From: Spongiimicrobium salis
Lineage (GTDB): Bacteria; Bacteroidota; Bacteroidia; Flavobacteriales; Flavobacteriaceae
Length of the DNA: 64,000 nucleotides
Direction: 5' to 3'
Assembly: GCF_043678055.1 (NCBI RefSeq)
Contig: NZ_JBHEQA010000008.1
Location: 1-64,000 of the forward strand
Shown: positions 7,584-16,411 of the stretch, one piece after another
Layout of the letters: every line of letters begins with the position of its first letter
Position numbering within the stretch: the stretch's first letter is position 1
Made by a program: the position numbers and the translations under genes
The notes under the pieces: generated by a model
The model's input: the letters and a program-made list of their open reading frames with translations, nothing else
What the model was told of the DNA's origin: nothing
Database searches by the model: none

Positions 7584-9068
7584 ATGAAACATAGTATTTT
7601 AGCACTTTGCTGCCTAATTCTTTTAGGCTGTCAATCCTCAGAAAACAATACGAAAACACCTTTTGATCAGGTAAGGGTTTTTATCGATCAATATGGCAAT
7701 GATGCCATAAAAAAGGGAAATTTAGACGCGCTTGCTGTTTCTGTTTATCGCGATGGAAAAACCTATTACAACTATTACGGGGAACTCGAAAAAAATAAGG
7801 GAAATACCCCTAACGACAGCACTCTTTTTGAAATCGCCTCAGTAAGCAAGGTGTTTTTGGGGTCATTGGTTGCCAAAGCTGTTCTTGAAGAGAGAATCAA
7901 TTTAGACGACGATATTAGAAAATACCTGAAGGGCGACTATCCAAATTTGGAGTTTAACGGAACACCAATTAGCGTTAAAAATTTGGTGACGCATACGATT
8001 GGGTTCGACACACCTCCTAAGTTATTGGCCATTTTTAGAAAAATGTCCACCGGCTATTTCGAAAGCAACCCGATCCAGTATTCCATGGACGATTTGTTTG
8101 AAGAACTCAAAGCAGTACAATTAATACATGAACCAGGGACTTTTTACGATTACAGTAGTGTTGGCTGTGAATTGGCGGCTTATGTATTGGAACAAGTTTA
8201 TGACAAACCGTATAAGGCGCTCTTGCAGGATTTCTTTGATGATCTGGGAATGAAAAATAGTTATTTGCTGGATTTTGACCAACATCGGGACTATTTGGCA
8301 GTGAGTTATGATGAAAATAATAAAATAGCACCCTTGAGCAGAAATCCGTTGTTGGGAGGCAGCGCTGGAATTATTACTACCTTGCCCGATTTGACGAAAT
8401 TTATGCAATTTCAGCTTGAAAGCGATGACCCGCTTATCAAGGAAGCTACCAAAAAATTGTATGAGGATGATGACGATAATGTCATGGGATATCTTTGGCA
8501 AGATTTAGGCTTTGGGGAGGAAGAGGGGTTTTTTTATTCCAAATCAGGCGACTCCAACGGTGTACAAAGCATTCTCTTAATTTGTCCGGATAGTAATTAT
8601 GCACAAATCATCATAGCGAACAATCAAACAGAGGCCGCTACAAATGACTGGGTGTCCTTATATTATAAAATTGAAAAAGACTTGATTAAGTACCCAAAAA
8701 TCAACTTAAAATCTTTGCTTAAAGACGATTTTATAAAAGATAAAGTGAGCGGTAAGGAAAAGTTCAATAGGCTAAAAGAACAGGATTCCATATATTTCAA
8801 TACCGATTTGACCACGGCGCTGAACAGTGTGGGGTATGATTTGCTCTATATTGAAAAAAAACCGCAGGAGGCCATAGCCTTGTTTCAATTTGCCATTGAA
8901 GAAGCTCCTGATAATGCCAATTTATACGATAGCTTGGGGGAAGCGTATTTTGTGGCCAAGGATTATGAAAACGCACGTTTAAATTATGCGAAGTCCGTTG
9001 CATTGAATCCGAATAATAACAATGCGAAAAAGTATATCAACGAGATTGATAGGGTGTTGAAAAAATAG
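7584..9068 (+). CDS. Serine beta-lactamase-family (class C fold) lipoprotein with TPR tail
   Basis: A 494-residue lipoprotein: signal ending LLGC (Cys16), then a beta-lactamase/PBP-like serine hydrolase domain at about 25-360, then a C-terminal TPR region at about 400-490. Catalytic landmarks: SVSK with Ser86 and Lys89 (SxxK), HTIGFDTP near 138, YDYSSVG (the Y-x-N position as Y-S-S), and SKSGDSNG near 325 in place of the KTG box. Such proteins act as esterases, D-amino-acid peptidases or carboxypeptidases rather than drug-resistance enzymes. It starts at ATG 7584, 11 bp after the GntR stop. The TPR extension suggests a protein partner. Confidence 0.82.
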   Translation: MKHSILALCCLILLGCQSSENNTKTPFDQVRVFIDQYGNDAIKKGNLDALAVSVYRDGKTYYNYYGELEKNKGNTPNDSTLFEIASVSKVFLGSLVAKAVLEERINLDDDIRKYLKGDYPNLEFNGTPISVKNLVTHTIGFDTPPKLLAIFRKMSTGYFESNPIQYSMDDLFEELKAVQLIHEPGTFYDYSSVGCELAAYVLEQVYDKPYKALLQDFFDDLGMKNSYLLDFDQHRDYLAVSYDENNKIAPLSRNPLLGGSAGIITTLPDLTKFMQFQLESDDPLIKEATKKLYEDDDDNVMGYLWQDLGFGEEEGFFYSKSGDSNGVQSILLICPDSNYAQIIIANNQTEAATNDWVSLYYKIEKDLIKYPKINLKSLLKDDFIKDKVSGKEKFNRLKEQDSIYFNTDLTTALNSVGYDLLYIEKKPQEAIALFQFAIEEAPDNANLYDSLGEAYFVAKDYENARLNYAKSVALNPNNNNAKKYINEIDRVLKK

Positions 9069-9250
9069 ACTAAGGCAATAGCTTGAGATAACAAATGAAT
9101 TCTTCTTAAATTAGAAACAATTTAGAGGGATTAGATGGATGTGGGGGTAAAAGAGACCAATACTATTAAATCTAATAAAACAAGCTGCTAGAATGGCGGT
9201 AGTACTATCATAATAGAGATAGATAACCTAAAAGTAAGTACAGCATATAC

Positions 9251-9823
9251 ATGAAAGAAGGCTTAATCAAAGATGCATATGAATTGATCATAAAGGAAAT
9301 ACAGACGGTCATAACCATTTCCTACCTTGTTACAGTAGCTATTGGAATGCTATTTAATTTTCAGAAGTTCTCGGAATTCGAAATAAACATATTCCACTAT
9401 GCGGATGTCTTCGATTTCCTGATTGCTCCCTTTGCCGATTTTTACATTCTGCTTTTTGCGGCAATATCCATTTCATGCGTATGGATAATATTTAAACTGG
9501 ACGCCTTGTGGAAAAATAAAAGACCAAAATCGTACTCCAAAGCGAGCTTTGGGATAGACAAAAAACCTTGGTTTAATATCTATAGAACGGCTTTGATTAT
9601 GGTGAGTTTTACGGTGTATATCTATGTGTCGGCCGATTATTATGGGAAATATGCCAAGGAAAAAGTCATGGAACAAGGGGATATTTCCATACGGATGGAA
9701 GACAATGAAGTAAAGTCGGGTAAATTCATTGGAAAAACAAAAGATGTTCTTTTCTTATGGGAAAATGAAAGTGTCTATGCCATACCATTTACCTCCTTGG
9801 TAAAAGAATTAAAGATAAAGTGA
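9251..9823 (+). CDS. Membrane protein of unknown function
   Basis: 190 residues with three likely membrane helices: about 20-36, 59-81 and 113-131. A soluble C-terminal domain of about 55 residues follows. The loop between helices 2 and 3 is very basic (KNKRPKSYSK), placing it in the cytoplasm. The C-terminal tail contains short beta strands (SGKFIGKTKDVLFLWENE, VYAIPF) that resemble a small SH3-like or barrel element. I do not recognise a family. It is isolated, with 180 bp before and 104 bp after it. Confidence 0.6.
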   Translation: MKEGLIKDAYELIIKEIQTVITISYLVTVAIGMLFNFQKFSEFEINIFHYADVFDFLIAPFADFYILLFAAISISCVWIIFKLDALWKNKRPKSYSKASFGIDKKPWFNIYRTALIMVSFTVYIYVSADYYGKYAKEKVMEQGDISIRMEDNEVKSGKFIGKTKDVLFLWENESVYAIPFTSLVKELKIK

Positions 9824-9927
9824 CTTGTATTCCCTATATAAATGGGAAAGCACAAAAGAGCCTTCTAAACGTGCTGATATGCAAGAGGAGCAAAGGAATT
9901 GATGTGGTGTTATTAAATTGAAATTAG

Positions 9928-10467
9928 ATGCATGCAGAAAAGTTTGAGTATAGAAGAGCCGATCCAGAATTAAAAGAACAAGTCATCAGAGCAGGAAAAC
10001 TTGTTCAAAAATTTAATGCAATTGATTATGAAAATCGCTCGCTAAAAACCAAAGTGCTAACAGAATTATTGGGAACTGTTGGGCAAGGGGTACAAATTGA
10101 ACAAAATTTTCATTGTGATTTGGGGTATAATATTCACCTTGGAGAAAATTTTTATGCTGGGAATAATTGTACTATTTTAGATATTGCCGAGGTAAGAATA
10201 GGGGATAATTGTCTTATTGCCCCCAATGTTGGCCTTTATACGGCGGGGCACTATATTAACCCCGTAGATCGAAACAAAACGGGAATTGGAAAACCAATAA
10301 CTATTGGAAATAATGTGTGGATCGGCGGGCATAGTGCAATACTCGGTGGTGTAGCGATTGGGGATAACTCCATTATTGCTGCGGGATCTGTGGTCATCAA
10401 AGACGTTCCCAAAAATACCGTCTATGCAGGAAATCCGGCAAAGAAAATAAAGGACATCAAAACATAA
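9928..10467 (+). CDS. Maltose/galactoside-type sugar O-acetyltransferase (hexapeptide)
   Basis: A 179-residue left-handed beta-helix acetyltransferase of the LacA/NodL/Maa type. After a helical N-terminal domain, repeated [LIV]-G-x4 hexapeptides run from about residue 65 to 170. The catalytic His lies in TAGHYINP (about 110), with the coenzyme A loop IGKPITIGNNVWIGGHS and the typical ending AGNPAKKIK. It transfers acetyl from acetyl-CoA to a sugar hydroxyl. The DUF1801 gene begins 6 bp downstream, so the two form an operon ended by the hairpin at 10975. Confidence 0.88.
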   Translation: MHAEKFEYRRADPELKEQVIRAGKLVQKFNAIDYENRSLKTKVLTELLGTVGQGVQIEQNFHCDLGYNIHLGENFYAGNNCTILDIAEVRIGDNCLIAPNVGLYTAGHYINPVDRNKTGIGKPITIGNNVWIGGHSAILGGVAIGDNSIIAAGSVVIKDVPKNTVYAGNPAKKIKDIKT

Positions 10468-10473
10468 AGGAGT

Positions 10474-10911
10474 ATGGCAAAGAACAAAACTACACAGACC
10501 GAAGTCAATGTCATTGATTTTATCAATGCCTATGTTGACAAAGAGCAAAAGAAAGAAGATAGCCTTGAATTAATGGCGTTAATGCAAGAGTGGTCGGACT
10601 TTGAGCCTAAAATGTGGGGGCCAACCATCATCGGTTTTGGAAGTTACCACTATAAATATGCCAGTGGGCATGAAGGAGATGCTCCTATGCTCGGGTTTTC
10701 TCCTAGAAAAGCCCAGTTTTCCCTTTACGTCTATTCCAAAACGGCGAAGAGCGATGAGTTATTGAACAATTTGGGCAAGTTTAAAATGGGGAAAGCCTGT
10801 ATTTATATTAAAAAGTTGGCCGATATAGACCTCACGGTTTTAGAAAAACTATGCAGGGAAACCATGAGCTATCTCAATGAACATCATGAATGCGCCTGTA
10901 GAAATTATTGA
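10474..10911 (+). CDS. DUF1801 domain-containing protein
   Basis: A 145-residue cytoplasmic protein of the DUF1801 (YdhG-like) family. Recognisable features are the N-terminal helix FINAYVDKEQKKEDS, the central WGPTIIGFGSYHYKY segment, the LGFSPRKAQFSLYVY strand pair and the conserved KMGKACIYIKKLADID near the C terminus. The biochemical function of the family is not known. It is co-transcribed with the sugar acetyltransferase (6-bp gap) and followed by a strong terminator. Confidence 0.85.
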   Translation: MAKNKTTQTEVNVIDFINAYVDKEQKKEDSLELMALMQEWSDFEPKMWGPTIIGFGSYHYKYASGHEGDAPMLGFSPRKAQFSLYVYSKTAKSDELLNNLGKFKMGKACIYIKKLADIDLTVLEKLCRETMSYLNEHHECACRNY

Positions 10912-10974
10912 CGTCTTTCTTTTGATCCAGTGAAACCCAATAGGGAATGCAATGTGGTTTTAAGAAAAAATAAC

Positions 10975-11012
10975 AAGCAGGGCTGACATAAGGTTGTCAG
11001 TCTTGCTTTTTA
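10975..11012 (+). terminator. Intrinsic terminator of the acetyltransferase-DUF1801 operon
   Basis: Arms AAGCAGGGCTGAC (10975-10987) and GTCAGTCTTGCTT (10996-11008) pair over 13 bp, including two G-T pairs, around an 8-nt loop, followed by a T-run. The hairpin lies 63 bp after the DUF1801 stop. Confidence 0.8.
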
Positions 11013-11042
11013 ATTTAGTTTCATAACGCAAACAAATATAGT

Positions 11043-11672
11043 ATGAAACACGAATGGCGAAAAAGGGAAAAGGCAATTTATATACCCCAGGAAAAACCTG
11101 AAGTAATCGTTATTCCGGAGTACCGTTTTATGACGATCAGTGGGGAAGGAAATCCAAATAGCACTTTTTTTTCGGAAAGTGTCGAGGCATTGTTTAGTGT
11201 GGCCTATGCCATAAAAATGAACCTTAAAAAAGTAGAAAAACCTCCTCTGAATTATTACGATTGGACCGTATATCCCCTAGAAGGGGTTTGGGATATTACC
11301 GAAAAAGCAAAAAAGAACTTTAACGGTCAGGTCAACAAGGATGATTTTGTTTTTGATATCATGATACGGCAACCAAATTTTGTGGAAGATCACTTCTTTG
11401 ATGAGATGTTGGAATTTACAAAAAAGAAAAAGCCAAATCGACTTTTGGAAAAGCTACAGTTTAGGAAAATAACGGAAGGAAAATGCATTCAAATGTTGCA
11501 TGTGGGTAGTTACGATCAGGAAGCCACAAGCTTTCAAATCATGGAAGAATTTGCAAAAAGTAATGGGCTTGCCCGGAAATCCAAAATGCACAGGGAAATT
11601 TACCTAAACGATTTTAGGAAGGTACCCGAAGAAAAACTAAAGACGGTTTTGCGTTTTCAGGTGGTGGATTGA
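11043..11672 (+). CDS. GyrI-like small-molecule-binding domain protein
   Basis: A 209-residue stand-alone effector-binding protein of the GyrI-like/SHOCT-free COG4832 type. Landmarks: YRFMTISGEGNPN (about 28-40), the YDWTVYPLEGVWD strand (about 76-88), the FDIMIRQP segment and the C-terminal CIQMLHVGSYDQE…HREIYLNDFRKVP typical of the family. It has no DNA-binding domain, so it is probably a cytoplasmic ligand binder or hydrolase-like protein rather than a regulator. It is transcribed alone, between a terminator upstream and a 156-bp gap downstream. Confidence 0.82.
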   Translation: MKHEWRKREKAIYIPQEKPEVIVIPEYRFMTISGEGNPNSTFFSESVEALFSVAYAIKMNLKKVEKPPLNYYDWTVYPLEGVWDITEKAKKNFNGQVNKDDFVFDIMIRQPNFVEDHFFDEMLEFTKKKKPNRLLEKLQFRKITEGKCIQMLHVGSYDQEATSFQIMEEFAKSNGLARKSKMHREIYLNDFRKVPEEKLKTVLRFQVVD

Positions 11673-11828
11673 AGTTGCTTGGAAGCACCTTCAGACAATA
11701 CGGACTTATTAGGTTTAGATTTGTACTGATAGCGCTTACACGGGATTAATACCACATAAAAGATACGAACAAAACCTGTTGAAATACTTTAAAAAAAATC
11801 TAATTGGCGTATCTTGCTGGCCTATTCA

Positions 11829-13688
11829 ATGGAAAAAAATATGCAAAACAATAGGGTCCTAAGCTATCTTCAACGCGTACTGGAAAATATGCCGACTGAT
11901 TGGTTGAACCTGACCACCCATCGACTGGATATTTATGAAGAAGAATTGGCGAAAACGCAATTTTTAGAACAGTTCCAAGCCTTGTTTAAGGCCAATAATG
12001 CCGAAGAGTCGGCATTACGCCAGTTGCCAACGGCTTATGACTATATTAGATTGGGACACCCCTTGTCCTGCGTATTGGAATGGGCTATGGCGCGTTTAAA
12101 CAAGCTTCCTGCGGAACAAGTCATTAGTTTTTCTTCAAGGACAGTTCCAATTTTAGCAGTTTTGAGAGCAAACCTACTTCGTCATAAAAAGACACGTATT
12201 GCATATATCGGAGAGTTACCTAACTTTTTTGATCCCGATCTAATTGCACGGGTTTATGGGTACGCCTTTGAATTAGAGAAGGTTGAAAATATAGAAGCGA
12301 TTTCGGCCCATGAAGGAAGTACGCTTTTCATTGCACAGCAAGAGCATGTGTGCCATGTGGATCTTAGCCCTAATATTGATTTTTTAGTAAATATGGATCA
12401 AAACTTGGGGAGCGTGTTGGTCGTACATGGAGCGAAAAATAGCGATTATGTTTCGGAAATCCAGCATGTGCGAAGAAGGGAAACCATAGCCATGACTCCT
12501 GCGAATACCCTAATTGCATTAAAAAGTCTTGTAGAAGGGCAATACATTAAAAGTATGGATACAGAAGCCTTGGAGTCCCAGAAAGCACTGGTCTTGGAGA
12601 CGATACGAGAAATTACGGGTACAACGGGTAAAGCGCTGGTAGGATCTAGTGGGTTATCTATGCAATATGCTATAGTCATGGGACTTATTCATGATGCTCT
12701 TGAACAACATCGTGGAAAGCCAATAAAAATTATAGTCCCCCCAAACTGTTATGGGGGAACAAATGATCAGGCAAGACGTGTTGCTGCTTGCCATGATGCC
12801 ATTGAAGTAGTAGATCTACCTGTGGATGGTGGTAAAGATATGGTAGCGGGAATCGATGCTGTTTTGGATAAAATTGCTCTAGAGGATGCTGTTCCGTATA
12901 TCATTGCAGAAATCCCCACAAATCCAAGGGTGGAGGTTCCAGACCTTGTGGCATTGGAGGAAGTACTACGTAAAGAGCGTAAAACGCCAAAGCAAACCAA
13001 GGCCATTGCCCCAGTCTTTATTTTGGATCAAACATTTTGTCCCAATGTTCATTTCTTAGGGGAAAACGAAATACTTTCCTCAGTGAGAGCCATTGCTTAT
13101 GTCAGTGGATCAAAATTTCCGAGTGGCGGTAAATGTACGGCTGGATATTGCGTGGCGAATCGAAAATCCGAAGCTTTGATGGAAAAAATAGCCTTGCACC
13201 TAAGACTTTGTGATAATGAGGCTACCAATCTTCAAATGGAAATATTGGCCGAGCAGCTGCCTTCCATGAATCAAAGAATACACGATGCCTATGGGTATAC
13301 GCGAAAATTTGTAGCCTTTATAGAAGCAAGCTTACCGGAGGCAAAAATTAATTTTGTTTCTGAAGCATTGGCCCAAAAAGGTTTTACGCCATCCGTATTT
13401 TCATTGGATCTTCCCACCAAGGGAGCTACGAATGAGGAAAAAGAAATGTATAAGAGAGCACTAAATCTTAAGTTGATTCAGTTAATGATCGATCGGATTC
13501 CGGATGAAAGTAAATTCTGTGTAAGCTATGGACAGTTGCGAGGATGTTATTGGACCATTCCAGCAACCTCCACTCAGGGAACGACCAAAGAAGGAGATAA
13601 GGACTATATTGTTCGGGTAGCCCTATCGGCCGATTTGGATTTTGAACTTCACAAAAAAGTCTTTTTAGAATTTGTGGAAAGTATTTGA
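11829..13688 (+). CDS. Large PLP-dependent Cys/Met-metabolism-type transsulfuration enzyme
   Basis: A 619-residue protein of the fold-type I Cys/Met metabolism PLP family, much longer than bacterial cystathionine synthases/lyases (about 380-400). It resembles in size and layout the fungal-type cystathionine gamma-synthase relatives, with an extra N-terminal domain of about 240 residues. The PLP-domain signatures lie in the second half: SGLSMQYA near 278, PNCYGGTNDQARR, EIPTNPRVEVPD, then DQTFCPN and the Schiff-base lysine region SGSKFPSGGKCTAG (about 425-438). The start at ATG 11829 is chosen over the open TTG at 11814; ATG 11841 is also possible. The likely reaction is C-S bond making or breaking on an activated homoserine or a thiol amino acid. 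The exact substrate is not determined. Confidence 0.7.
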   Translation: MEKNMQNNRVLSYLQRVLENMPTDWLNLTTHRLDIYEEELAKTQFLEQFQALFKANNAEESALRQLPTAYDYIRLGHPLSCVLEWAMARLNKLPAEQVISFSSRTVPILAVLRANLLRHKKTRIAYIGELPNFFDPDLIARVYGYAFELEKVENIEAISAHEGSTLFIAQQEHVCHVDLSPNIDFLVNMDQNLGSVLVVHGAKNSDYVSEIQHVRRRETIAMTPANTLIALKSLVEGQYIKSMDTEALESQKALVLETIREITGTTGKALVGSSGLSMQYAIVMGLIHDALEQHRGKPIKIIVPPNCYGGTNDQARRVAACHDAIEVVDLPVDGGKDMVAGIDAVLDKIALEDAVPYIIAEIPTNPRVEVPDLVALEEVLRKERKTPKQTKAIAPVFILDQTFCPNVHFLGENEILSSVRAIAYVSGSKFPSGGKCTAGYCVANRKSEALMEKIALHLRLCDNEATNLQMEILAEQLPSMNQRIHDAYGYTRKFVAFIEASLPEAKINFVSEALAQKGFTPSVFSLDLPTKGATNEEKEMYKRALNLKLIQLMIDRIPDESKFCVSYGQLRGCYWTIPATSTQGTTKEGDKDYIVRVALSADLDFELHKKVFLEFVESI

Positions 13689-13711
13689 TGTGGAAAAGAA
13701 TCAGTAATAAT

Positions 13712-14512
13712 TTAGGATAAATTAGATTCCACAACTTTCATTTTCTTAATGGGATTCATAAAATACATAAAGGCCAACATGGTTATAAAATAGATAATGG
13801 CAAAAGTGATGTAGGTAGGTACGCCTCCCACTCTGGGCGAAACCGGAAGTAGTATCAGGGACATGTTCAACATAAATTGCAAAATCCATACGCAAAGTCC
13901 GCTTTTAGTCTGCCCGTATACCACAGCACACATGCCCGCTGTTCCCAACATACCAATTAAAAGAGCCCAAATAGGAAAGTCTGGAATAACGCCTTCTCCA
14001 AGAATGACAATGGGAATCCACCATAAGGTCCAAAAAAAGCCAACAACCTGACTGGCATAAAATGGCTTCATGATTTTTGACAATTCGCGAAGACAATAAC
14101 TTACCCAAACCACTTCTCCTAGAAAAGCCCAGATTAAAATCACCAAACTGCCGCGGGGTGAAGTCGCTGCAAAATTTAATTTCAGGAGCGATGAATATTC
14201 AATATCCAGGTATAAGCCTTTTAGTAGTAGGGTGAGCGTACCCATGGTCATAGCAAACAGAAAACCGAATAGATACCACAATGGATTAATATTCCACTTT
14301 AACATGGGGCGAAACATGTCTTTTATGCCCGAAGTACCCCTAGTGTATTTTACGATACAAACCAATAAGAATAAAAGAATATAAAAACGGCCGTGCGTAT
14401 AGACAAAACCGGGAACAAGCCCTTTGGTTCTCGCGTAAACAAATAAGGCATTGATAATGGGGGCAAGGACTAAAAATATCCAAATTTCATATTTCTTTAT
14501 AAAATCGCTCAT
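13712..14512 (-). CDS. CPBP (Abi)-family-like membrane protein with degenerate active site
   Basis: A 266-residue membrane protein with about eight helices and the layout of CPBP intramembrane glutamic proteases. The motif-1 position (normally EExxxR) reads GEVVWVSY, keeping Glu133 but replacing the second Glu with Val134 and the Arg with a small residue. The motif-2 His position is in FFWTLWWIP (159-167), where His is absent. The motif-3 Asn is kept as Asn216 in QFMLNMS. The fold assignment is likely; proteolysis is doubtful. It converges with the PLP enzyme gene, with a 23-bp gap. Confidence 0.6.
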   Translation of the reverse strand: MSDFIKKYEIWIFLVLAPIINALFVYARTKGLVPGFVYTHGRFYILLFLLVCIVKYTRGTSGIKDMFRPMLKWNINPLWYLFGFLFAMTMGTLTLLLKGLYLDIEYSSLLKLNFAATSPRGSLVILIWAFLGEVVWVSYCLRELSKIMKPFYASQVVGFFWTLWWIPIVILGEGVIPDFPIWALLIGMLGTAGMCAVVYGQTKSGLCVWILQFMLNMSLILLPVSPRVGGVPTYITFAIIYFITMLAFMYFMNPIKKMKVVESNLS

Positions 14513-14826
14513 GAGTTTTACAGGTAAAGTGATATGCTATAACAACGCTTAAATTTCATTTTTAATATATTGCAATTTCCGGCAAGGATTCCTGTATATT
14601 TTGTTCCTTGAATTGGAGGTGCAATGGTATTTTGACCGCTTATCCTAAAAAAAGGGATAGGTGCCAAATAGGGCGCAAATTATGAAAGAATATGGAAAGT
14701 GTAAAAACAAAACCTTGTCTAGACAAAAATTAATAGGTATTTAAAATCGTGCTAAATCTCATGCCGTTCGCCTAGCGAAAACCATGAAAAAATACTAACT
14801 TTCTGAAAATCATTAAACAGAGCAAC
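14513..14826. other. Divergent intergenic region
   Basis: About 314 bases between the divergently transcribed CPBP-like and EthD-like genes. It contains the palindrome at 14715 and a weak TATCC/GGATA hairpin near 14642-14660. No open frame or RNA gene is supported. Confidence 0.4.
14715..14726. promoter_or_regulatory. Palindrome TTGTCTAGACAA, possible operator
   Basis: A perfect 12-bp palindrome lies 101 bp upstream of the EthD-like lipoprotein gene. Its GT…AC half-sites are those used by several winged-helix regulators. No regulator gene adjoins it, so the role is inferred from symmetry and position only. Confidence 0.35.
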
Positions 14827-15228
14827 ATGAAAACCAAAATTACCATCCTCATCCTTGGAATCTTTACCTTCCTAAATAGTTGTCAGGACACCACAACAAC
14901 AAAAGATAAAAAAGGTATGGTCAAGGTAACCATACTCTATCCCAATGCAGAAGGGAAAACTTTTGATATGAATTATTATTCCAATAAGCATATGCCTATG
15001 GTTGCTGAACTTATGGGCGATGCCTTAAAACATATGGTCATTGATAAAGGGATAGCGGGTAGGACTGCTGATGAACCCATACCGTATTTGGCAATCGGAT
15101 ATTTGTATTTTGATGAGCTTTCGGCTTATGAAAACGCATTTGGGCCAAATGCAGAAAAAATTGTCGGGGATATCCCAAACTATACCAATATTCAGCCTAT
15201 TGTTCAAATCAGTGAGGTATTTCAATGA
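14827..15228 (+). CDS. EthD-domain lipoprotein
   Basis: A 133-residue protein with a lipoprotein signal (LNSC, Cys19), a short Thr/Lys linker and one EthD-type ferredoxin-like domain at about 32-130. Landmarks are the VKVTILYPNAEG strand, the family hallmark YYSNKHMPM (about 51-59) and the C-terminal IPNYTNIQPIVQISEV. EthD proteins are small dimeric ferredoxin-fold proteins often associated with ring or ether degradation, and most are cytoplasmic. A lipid-anchored copy is unusual. It is followed by SnoaL-like and SRPBCC-like genes, all small ligand-binding folds in the same direction. Confidence 0.78.
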   Translation: MKTKITILILGIFTFLNSCQDTTTTKDKKGMVKVTILYPNAEGKTFDMNYYSNKHMPMVAELMGDALKHMVIDKGIAGRTADEPIPYLAIGYLYFDELSAYENAFGPNAEKIVGDIPNYTNIQPIVQISEVFQ

Positions 15229-15319
15229 GCGTCATCTCTTTGAATGCCCAAAATGACTTTTGCCCTTAGGAGATGCCTAAAATGCAAATCCCCCATACCC
15301 TAAAACATACTACAAACCC

Positions 15320-15694
15320 ATGAAGAACAAAAAAGAAGTAGCAGAAGCGTATATCGCCCTATTGGAAAAGGGAGATATTGCCGGGGTGATAGGATTGTTT
15401 CATCCAAATGGAATGGTAGATTCCCCTTTATATGGAATTAAAGAAGCCGAGGATTTTTACCGCGAATTGAGTAATGATACTTCCAACTCCGAACTCTCGG
15501 TGAAGGGAATCTTTGAAGAAAGTGATACCGGGGAACTAGCCCTTTATTTTACGTATAAGTGGACCTTAAAAAGCAAAGAGATTGTGGAGTTCAATGTGGT
15601 GGATATTATAGAGTTTGACGATCAGAATAAGATAATGACACTAAAAATTATATACGATACTGTGGTTGCTCGGAAATTGGTGGAGCAATTATAG
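15320..15694 (+). CDS. SnoaL-like / NTF2-fold protein
   Basis: A 124-residue cone-shaped NTF2-like protein. The N-terminal helix VAEAYIALLEKGDIAGVIGLFHPNG and the following VDSPLYGIKEAEDFYRELS pattern are typical of nuclear transport factor 2/SnoaL-like proteins. The beta-sheet half includes ALYFTYKWTLKSKEIVEFNVVDIIEFDDQNKI. No catalytic residues can be assigned. It is cytoplasmic, 91 bp after the EthD lipoprotein and 96 bp before an SRPBCC protein. Confidence 0.78.
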   Translation: MKNKKEVAEAYIALLEKGDIAGVIGLFHPNGMVDSPLYGIKEAEDFYRELSNDTSNSELSVKGIFEESDTGELALYFTYKWTLKSKEIVEFNVVDIIEFDDQNKIMTLKIIYDTVVARKLVEQL

Positions 15695-15790
15695 TTAAGA
15701 ATGGATAACGGATAGGGGATATGTTGTTGCCGAAGTGCGCCTAGGGAAATTTGGGATGAATAACCAAATAACAATCTAAAACAATGCAAT

Positions 15791-16234
15791 ATGAAATATA
15801 GCTGTACAGTAGATATTGATGTGGGAATTGCAAAAGTAGTGAGCCTATGGACAGATGAACGGTATTTTGATCAATGGCAGGATGGTTTTCAGGCGATCGA
15901 AAATCTCGAAGGGGAACCAGGAGCAGTCGGCACAACATCCAGAATTTTGTTTCAACAGGGAAAACGGAAATTAGAACTGCTTGAAACTATAGTGGTAAAT
16001 GCCCTTCCTGAGCAAAAAAAAGCCTTCTATGAACATAGCCATATGACCAATTTTCAAACCAGCAGATTTGAGTCTTTATCCGAAAACAAAACACGTTATG
16101 TTTCGGAAGTGGAATACACTGAATTTCGAGCTTTGATCCCTAAACTCATGGCGAAATTATTTCCAGGAATGTTCAGGAAACAAAGTCAAAAATGGATGGA
16201 TCAATTTAAGGCATTCGCCGAAAGGATGGCATAA
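15791..16234 (+). CDS. SRPBCC (polyketide cyclase/START-like) protein
   Basis: A 147-residue helix-grip-fold protein. The start YSCTVDIDVGIAKVVSLWTD and the signature FDQWQDGFQAIENLEGEPGAVGTTS are typical of SRPBCC proteins that bind hydrophobic ligands in a central cavity. The C-terminal long helix (MFRKQSQKWMDQFKAFAERM) closes the cavity. The ligand is unknown. It is in series with the NTF2-like and EthD-like genes. Confidence 0.82.
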   Translation: MKYSCTVDIDVGIAKVVSLWTDERYFDQWQDGFQAIENLEGEPGAVGTTSRILFQQGKRKLELLETIVVNALPEQKKAFYEHSHMTNFQTSRFESLSENKTRYVSEVEYTEFRALIPKLMAKLFPGMFRKQSQKWMDQFKAFAERMA

Positions 16235-16411
16235 AAGTGGTTGGAGTCACTTAGCTTCTTATGGGGAAGAACAAGGTTATTATGGGGTAGGCCGCAAATA
16301 AACCAATACCTATTCCAAAGAGACTTTGATTAAGAAGTATAAAATACCTCGGCACCTGTGCCTTTAATGTACTGTCAAGGTCATAATTGTTATATTAATC
16401 GTTTAGAAGTA

